This document shows positions 60,640 through 64,000 of a stretch of DNA of 64,000 nucleotides, piece after piece (the stretch's first letter is position 1; every line of letters begins with the position of its first letter). The stretch spans positions 372,001 to 436,000 of the forward strand of contig NZ_JAJNMP010000001.1 of the NCBI RefSeq assembly GCF_021044935.1, read 5' to 3'. The position numbers and the translations under genes were made by a program. The notes under the pieces are model-generated. The model ran no database searches, was not told the DNA's origin, and worked only from the letters and a program-made list of their open reading frames with translations. Origin of the DNA: Agromyces cavernae (lineage in GTDB: Bacteria; Actinomycetota; Actinomycetes; Actinomycetales; Microbacteriaceae).

Positions 60640-62073
60640 TCAGCGCAGGGCCGGCGGGACCTTCACGAACAGCATGAGCACCAGACCCGCGGCGAGCACG
60701 ATCATGATGCCGAGGATGCCCCAGTACGTCGCCCCGAACGCCCCGATGAGTGCCGCCCAGAGGAGCGGCGAGAGGAAGCTCGCCGCGCGCCCGGTGGTCG
60801 CATAGAGGCCGAAGATCTCGCTCTCGCGCCCGGCCGGTGTGACGCGGGCGAGGAACGAGCGCGACGCCGCCTGCGCCGGGCCGACGAACAGCGTGAGCAC
60901 GAGGCCGAAGACCCAGAAGACGAGCTTGCCCGTGTCGTGGAAGAAGAAGACCGCGAGACCCGCGATGAGCAGGCCCGCGAGCGAGAAGATGATCACGGCG
61001 CGCGCACCGAATCGATCGTCGAAGCGTCCGGCGAGGATCGTCGAGAGGCCGGCCAGCAGGTTCGCGGCGATGCCGAAGAGCAGAACCTCGTTCGACGTGA
61101 AGCGGAACACGATCGCCGCGATCACTGCGCCGAATGCGAACACGCCCGCCAGCCCATCGCGGAACACGGCGCTCGCGAGCAGGAACCAGAACGTCGGTCG
61201 CGAGTCGCGCCACAGCGCGATGATGTCCTGGACGAGTACGACGTAGTTGCGCCAGAACGATACGCGCTCGCGCCCGGGCGCCGGCGGTGCCTCGGGCACG
61301 TACACCAGCACGGGCCACGCGAAGAGGAGCGTCCACACCGCGCAGCCGAGTGCGATCACGCGATAGGCGAGGCCGTTGTCGGTGGGCATCCCCCACCAGT
61401 CGAATGTGGTTGCGACGACGACGAGCACGAGCGCGAGGATGCCGCCGATGTAGCCGAGGCCCCAGCCCAGTCCCGAGACCTTGCCGACGGTCTTCGGCGT
61501 CGACACCTGCACGAGCATCGCGTTGTAGTTGACGCCGGCGATCTCGCTGAACACCGTGCCGGCCGCGATGAGCGAGATGCCGAGCACGAAGTACGCAGGC
61601 GCGCCCTGCACGAAGAACAGGGCGACCATGCACAGCACGAGCGCTGCCGTCGCGCCGCCGAGCCAGACCTTGCGCCGCCCAGCGACATCCGCCCGCTGAC
61701 CGAGCACCGGGGCGAGCAGCGCGATGAGGATGCCCGCGATCGTGATCGCCCATCCGAGTCCGCTCGCCAGCTCGGCGAGCCCGCGTTCGTACGCCGGATC
61801 GCCTTCGCCGAGGGCGGCGACGGCGGGGTCGAGGAACGTGTCGCTCGTCAAGTAGAGGGCCGTGAAGACGAACGTGAGGATGACCGAGTTGAACGGCTGC
61901 GTCGCCCAGTCCCATAGGGCCCACGAGAACACCTGGCGTCGGGGGATGACACGCCCCTCCTGCAACTGCAGGCCCATCACCCTGATGGCGCCGCTCTGGG
62001 CGGTGGGCGGAGGCGTGGGCACGCCGCTGCCCTCGGCGGAGGTTTCGGCGGGCGGCCGAGGGGGAACGGTCAT
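60640..62073 (-). CDS. UMF1-family MFS transporter
   Basis: A 477-aa protein with twelve transmembrane segments. VFSWALWDWATQPFNSVILTFVF is the UMF1/Atg22-like signature near the N-terminus (residues about 48-70), LAPVLGQRADVAGRRKVW the MFS loop 2-3, and ATPAGRESEIFGLYATTGRAASF a typical C-terminal motif. Substrate unknown. ATG 62073 follows GAGG at nine bases; the longer frame to 62331 covers the hairpin and is not coding. It converges with the second MarR. Confidence 0.88.
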   Translation of the reverse strand: MTVPPRPPAETSAEGSGVPTPPPTAQSGAIRVMGLQLQEGRVIPRRQVFSWALWDWATQPFNSVILTFVFTALYLTSDTFLDPAVAALGEGDPAYERGLAELASGLGWAITIAGILIALLAPVLGQRADVAGRRKVWLGGATAALVLCMVALFFVQGAPAYFVLGISLIAAGTVFSEIAGVNYNAMLVQVSTPKTVGKVSGLGWGLGYIGGILALVLVVVATTFDWWGMPTDNGLAYRVIALGCAVWTLLFAWPVLVYVPEAPPAPGRERVSFWRNYVVLVQDIIALWRDSRPTFWFLLASAVFRDGLAGVFAFGAVIAAIVFRFTSNEVLLFGIAANLLAGLSTILAGRFDDRFGARAVIIFSLAGLLIAGLAVFFFHDTGKLVFWVFGLVLTLFVGPAQAASRSFLARVTPAGRESEIFGLYATTGRAASFLSPLLWAALIGAFGATYWGILGIMIVLAAGLVLMLFVKVPPALR

Positions 62074-62181
62074 GTGGCAAGCCTCGTTCGGTCGGATGAA
62101 CGGAAGGTGACCGGCGCGACCGGGGCGGGACATCCGCTCGATCGTCGCTGATCCTGGGTGCACTGTAGCGCCGAATCCGCA

Positions 62182-62240
62182 TCGAGAGTGCAGTTCGTGC
62201 CGCTGCGCCGGGCCGATCCTGGCGCGAACTGCACTCTCGA
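62182..62240. repeat. Long inverted repeat between RIO kinase and UMF1 genes
   Basis: The arms TCGAGAGTGCAGTTCG (62182-62197) and its exact complement (62225-62240) form a 16-bp stem with a 27-nt loop. It lies 44 bases after the RIO kinase stop and could terminate that transcript or be a dispersed element. It has no U-tract on the minus strand. Confidence 0.7.
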
Positions 62241-62284
62241 GGTTGTGACGCGCGCGAACCCCGGTCACGGACCGCGAACCCCGC

Positions 62285-63178
62285 TCAGATCCCGACCGCG
62301 CCCACCAGCTCGCCGAACAGCTGCTCGGCATCGCACTCGAGCCGCTGCCTGGTGAACCATTCGCACACGTTCACGCAGTCGCGGTGCAGCAGGTCGAACC
62401 CCTGCGGGTTCGCCACCACGTCGACGACCTGGGGCAGGTCGATCGCCACGACGCGCTCGCGGTGCACGAGCAGGTTGTAGGGCGAGAGGTCGCCGTGCGC
62501 GAGTCCGGCGTTCGCGAGCGTGTGCATGAACTCGACGATCTGCGCGAACAGCTCGCGGAGCTCGTCGGGCTGCGAGCGCACCTGCGCGAGGCGAGGCGCG
62601 GCAACGCGACCGTCGCCGATGAACTCCATGAGCACCTCGGTCTCGCTCACCTGCACGGGATAGGGCACCGACGCCCCGAGTTCGGTCAGCCGCGCGAGCG
62701 CCTCGAACTCGGCGCTCGCCCACTGCACGCGGGCGACGGCACGGCCGAAGGTCGACCGGTTGTCGACCGCGCGCTGGTCGCGGCTGCGGCGCGTGCCGCG
62801 GCCCTCGGTGTAGATCGCCGACCGGTGGAAATCGGAGTGGTCGCCCGACCGGTACCGCTTCGCCGCGAGCAGCACATGGTTGCCCGGCACGTCGGCAGGG
62901 GCATCCGGAATCGCCCGCTCGATGAGGTGCAGGTCGGCCTCCTTCCCGGTCTTCACGACGCCGAGTTCGGTGTCGATGGCCGCGGCGCTGGTCACGAGCC
63001 AGTCGGGTCGCGGCTGCGGGCCGCGTTCCGAGGGAAGGGTCGCCGGCCACGTCGACCAGCGTTGGTCGTCGCCTGGCTCTGCGGCCTGGAAGACGAGGGA
63101 GGCGGTGTCGGCGCCGAACGGCGCGACGGAGTTGTCGTCGATCGCGTCGAGCGAGTCGAGTGACGAGAGGAAATGCAC
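62285..63178 (-). CDS. RIO-type serine/threonine protein kinase
   Basis: A 297-aa protein with a RIO kinase fold: GVVKTGKEADLHLIE (ATP-binding loop, Lys), LLAAKRYRSGD, AHGDLSPYNLLVH (H-x-D-L-S-x-x-N catalytic loop) and VVAIDLPQVVD (metal-binding D-x-P in place of DFG). It resembles the bacterial RIO1-like proteins found in actinobacteria; their target is unclear. GTG 63178 follows GGAGAA at a good distance. A strong ribosome binding site with a 20-codon frame lies about 50 bases upstream. Confidence 0.88.
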   Translation of the reverse strand: MHFLSSLDSLDAIDDNSVAPFGADTASLVFQAAEPGDDQRWSTWPATLPSERGPQPRPDWLVTSAAAIDTELGVVKTGKEADLHLIERAIPDAPADVPGNHVLLAAKRYRSGDHSDFHRSAIYTEGRGTRRSRDQRAVDNRSTFGRAVARVQWASAEFEALARLTELGASVPYPVQVSETEVLMEFIGDGRVAAPRLAQVRSQPDELRELFAQIVEFMHTLANAGLAHGDLSPYNLLVHRERVVAIDLPQVVDVVANPQGFDLLHRDCVNVCEWFTRQRLECDAEQLFGELVGAVGI

Positions 63179-63229
63179 GGTGGTTTCTCCGAGAGATCAC
63201 GGAGGCCACCGAACGCCGGCGCCGATGCG

Positions 63230-63292
63230 CTACGGGCGGGCGGCCTCACAGGGAAGGGTGTCTGCGATGCGCGCGACAATGACGGTGTTCAT
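63230..63292 (-). CDS. Candidate 20-aa leader peptide upstream of the RIO kinase
   Basis: ATG 63292 to TAG 63230 encodes MNTVIVARIADTLPCEAARP. AAGGAGG about eight bases before the ATG is the best Shine-Dalgarno in the region. The frame ends 52 bases before the RIO kinase start on the same strand. Such a short well-initiated frame in a leader could couple translation to control of the downstream gene, or code for a small protein. No run of regulatory codons is evident. Confidence 0.5.
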   Translation of the reverse strand: MNTVIVARIADTLPCEAARP

Positions 63293-63390
63293 CAGGCCCC
63301 TCCTTCTGGTCTCGGCGTTCAGTGCGAGCGGATGCCGCGTGGTGCGGTCCGCCCGCGAGCATACGCGCTCGCGGGCGGCGTGTCCACAGG

Positions 63391-64000
63391 TCAACCCGCG
63401 ACCGCGGCCTCGATGATGCGTGCGCTCGCCGCCGCGCCGTCCTCGCCCGCGAACTCCCCCTGCACGCGGGCCGCCGCCTCGCGCATCGCCGGATCGGACA
63501 GCACGCGCTCGACCGCCGCACGGAACTCTGGCTTCCCGACGCGCTTCGGCGGCACCCTGAGAGCGTTTCCCTGCCGCACGCAGACCTCGACGTTCCACAC
63601 CTGCTCGGGCTGCAGGCCCAGGCCGACGAACGGCACCCCGGTGGCGCAGGCGGTCTGCACGGTGCCCTGCCCGCCGTGCAGCACGGCCGCGTCGACGAGC
63701 CCGCCGAGGCGGTGGGCGGGCAGCAGGTCGGTGACGTGCACGTTCGACGGCACCGCGTCGGTCGGCTCGAGGTAGTGCTTGATCGGCGCGACGACGTTCA
63801 CCGGCAGGTCGCCGAGCACCTCGGTCGCGGCGAGCGCGAGCCGGCGGTCTGCCGAGGACCCGAGCCCGAGGTACACGAGCGGCTCGGGCGCGGCGGCGAG
63901 CTCGCGGACCAGGGGCGGCACGGGTGCGTCGATCCGCGCGAAGATCGGGCCGACGCGACGATAGCCGTCGGGCAGGTCGTAGCCGTCGAGCTCCCACGAC
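63391..64000 (-). CDS. GT1-family (UGT/MurG-like) glycosyltransferase, 3' part only
   Basis: The frame is open to the right edge, so the N-terminal acceptor domain is missing. PLVYLGLGSSADRRLALAATEVL, NVHVTDLLPAHRLGGLVDAAVLHGGQGTVQTACATGVPFVGLGLQPEQVWNVEVCVRQGNAL matches the donor-binding motif (HGGxGT) of macrolide/UDP-glycosyltransferases, and the C-terminal helix is usual. The visible part is about 202 residues; the full protein is expected to be about 400 aa. It probably glycosylates a small molecule, as it has no link to the EPS locus. Confidence 0.87.
   Translation of the reverse strand, partial: SWELDGYDLPDGYRRVGPIFARIDAPVPPLVRELAAAPEPLVYLGLGSSADRRLALAATEVLGDLPVNVVAPIKHYLEPTDAVPSNVHVTDLLPAHRLGGLVDAAVLHGGQGTVQTACATGVPFVGLGLQPEQVWNVEVCVRQGNALRVPPKRVGKPEFRAAVERVLSDPAMREAAARVQGEFAGEDGAAASARIIEAAVAG

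Overview
The window is high-GC (about 70 %) DNA with strong third-position G/C bias, many GTG starts and dense 4-nt gene overlaps. The gene content (Wzx/Wzy-type exopolysaccharide genes, Lamin-tail ExeM-type nuclease, CbiX, UMF1 transporter) points to a high-GC actinobacterium. Microbacteriaceae (Agromyces-like) is my best guess, but it is an inference from style and not a database match. I see no rRNA, tRNA, IS element, CRISPR array or plasmid/phage hallmark.

Positions 1-48,766 are one very large surface or exopolysaccharide (EPS) locus. Left part (1-17.6 kb): a DUF6492-like protein, a Wzx flippase, an FrhB-like Fe-S protein coupled to a GT2, a fused GT-B/GT-A enzyme, a secreted beta-helix protein, a NodZ-like transferase, a polysaccharide co-polymerase/tyrosine kinase (PCP/BY-kinase) coupled to a Wzy polymerase, a pyruvyl transferase, a 1177-aa secreted multidomain protein and a lipoprotein.

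Middle part (17.9-26 kb): a GT4 gene followed by a lower-GC block (SDR, MenD-like ThDP enzyme, second pyruvyl transferase, GT2, acyltransferase). The block is bounded by duplicated scraps of the 3' end of a GT4 gene and of the 5' end of a nucleotidyltransferase gene, which suggests cassette insertion or exchange.

Right part of the EPS locus (25.4-48.8 kb): nucleotidyltransferase, PqqD-like protein and ABC exporter; GT11-like and GT2 genes; a second Wzy and a second PCP/BY-kinase; two GT4 genes; an HPr-kinase-like/PqqD fusion with a small Tat-exported cysteine protein; six glycosyltransferase genes joined by 4-nt overlaps; a low-molecular-weight protein-tyrosine phosphatase; and another GT4.

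Positions 48.6-64 kb hold mostly unrelated genes: alpha/beta hydrolase with divergent TetR, CbiX-like chelatase, ExeM/NucH-type extracellular nuclease, a membrane-anchored solute-binding/VWA protein, a small membrane protein, a cytidine/guanine-deaminase-like enzyme, a UbiG-like methyltransferase, two divergent His-rich MarR regulators, a UMF1 transporter, a RIO-like kinase with a possible leader peptide, and a GT1-type glycosyltransferase cut by the window end.

Working model: about seventeen glycosyltransferases build lipid-linked repeat units. The units are decorated by two pyruvyl transferases, one acyltransferase and perhaps the MenD/SDR pair, flipped by Wzx or the ABC transporter, and polymerised by two Wzy proteins under two BY-kinases and one phosphatase. 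The initiating phosphoglycosyl transferase and nucleotide-sugar genes are not in the window. The most unusual item is the PqqD / nucleotidyltransferase / HPr-kinase-like / ABC set, which resembles peptide-modification and HPr-rel-A type systems but is embedded in an actinobacterial EPS locus.
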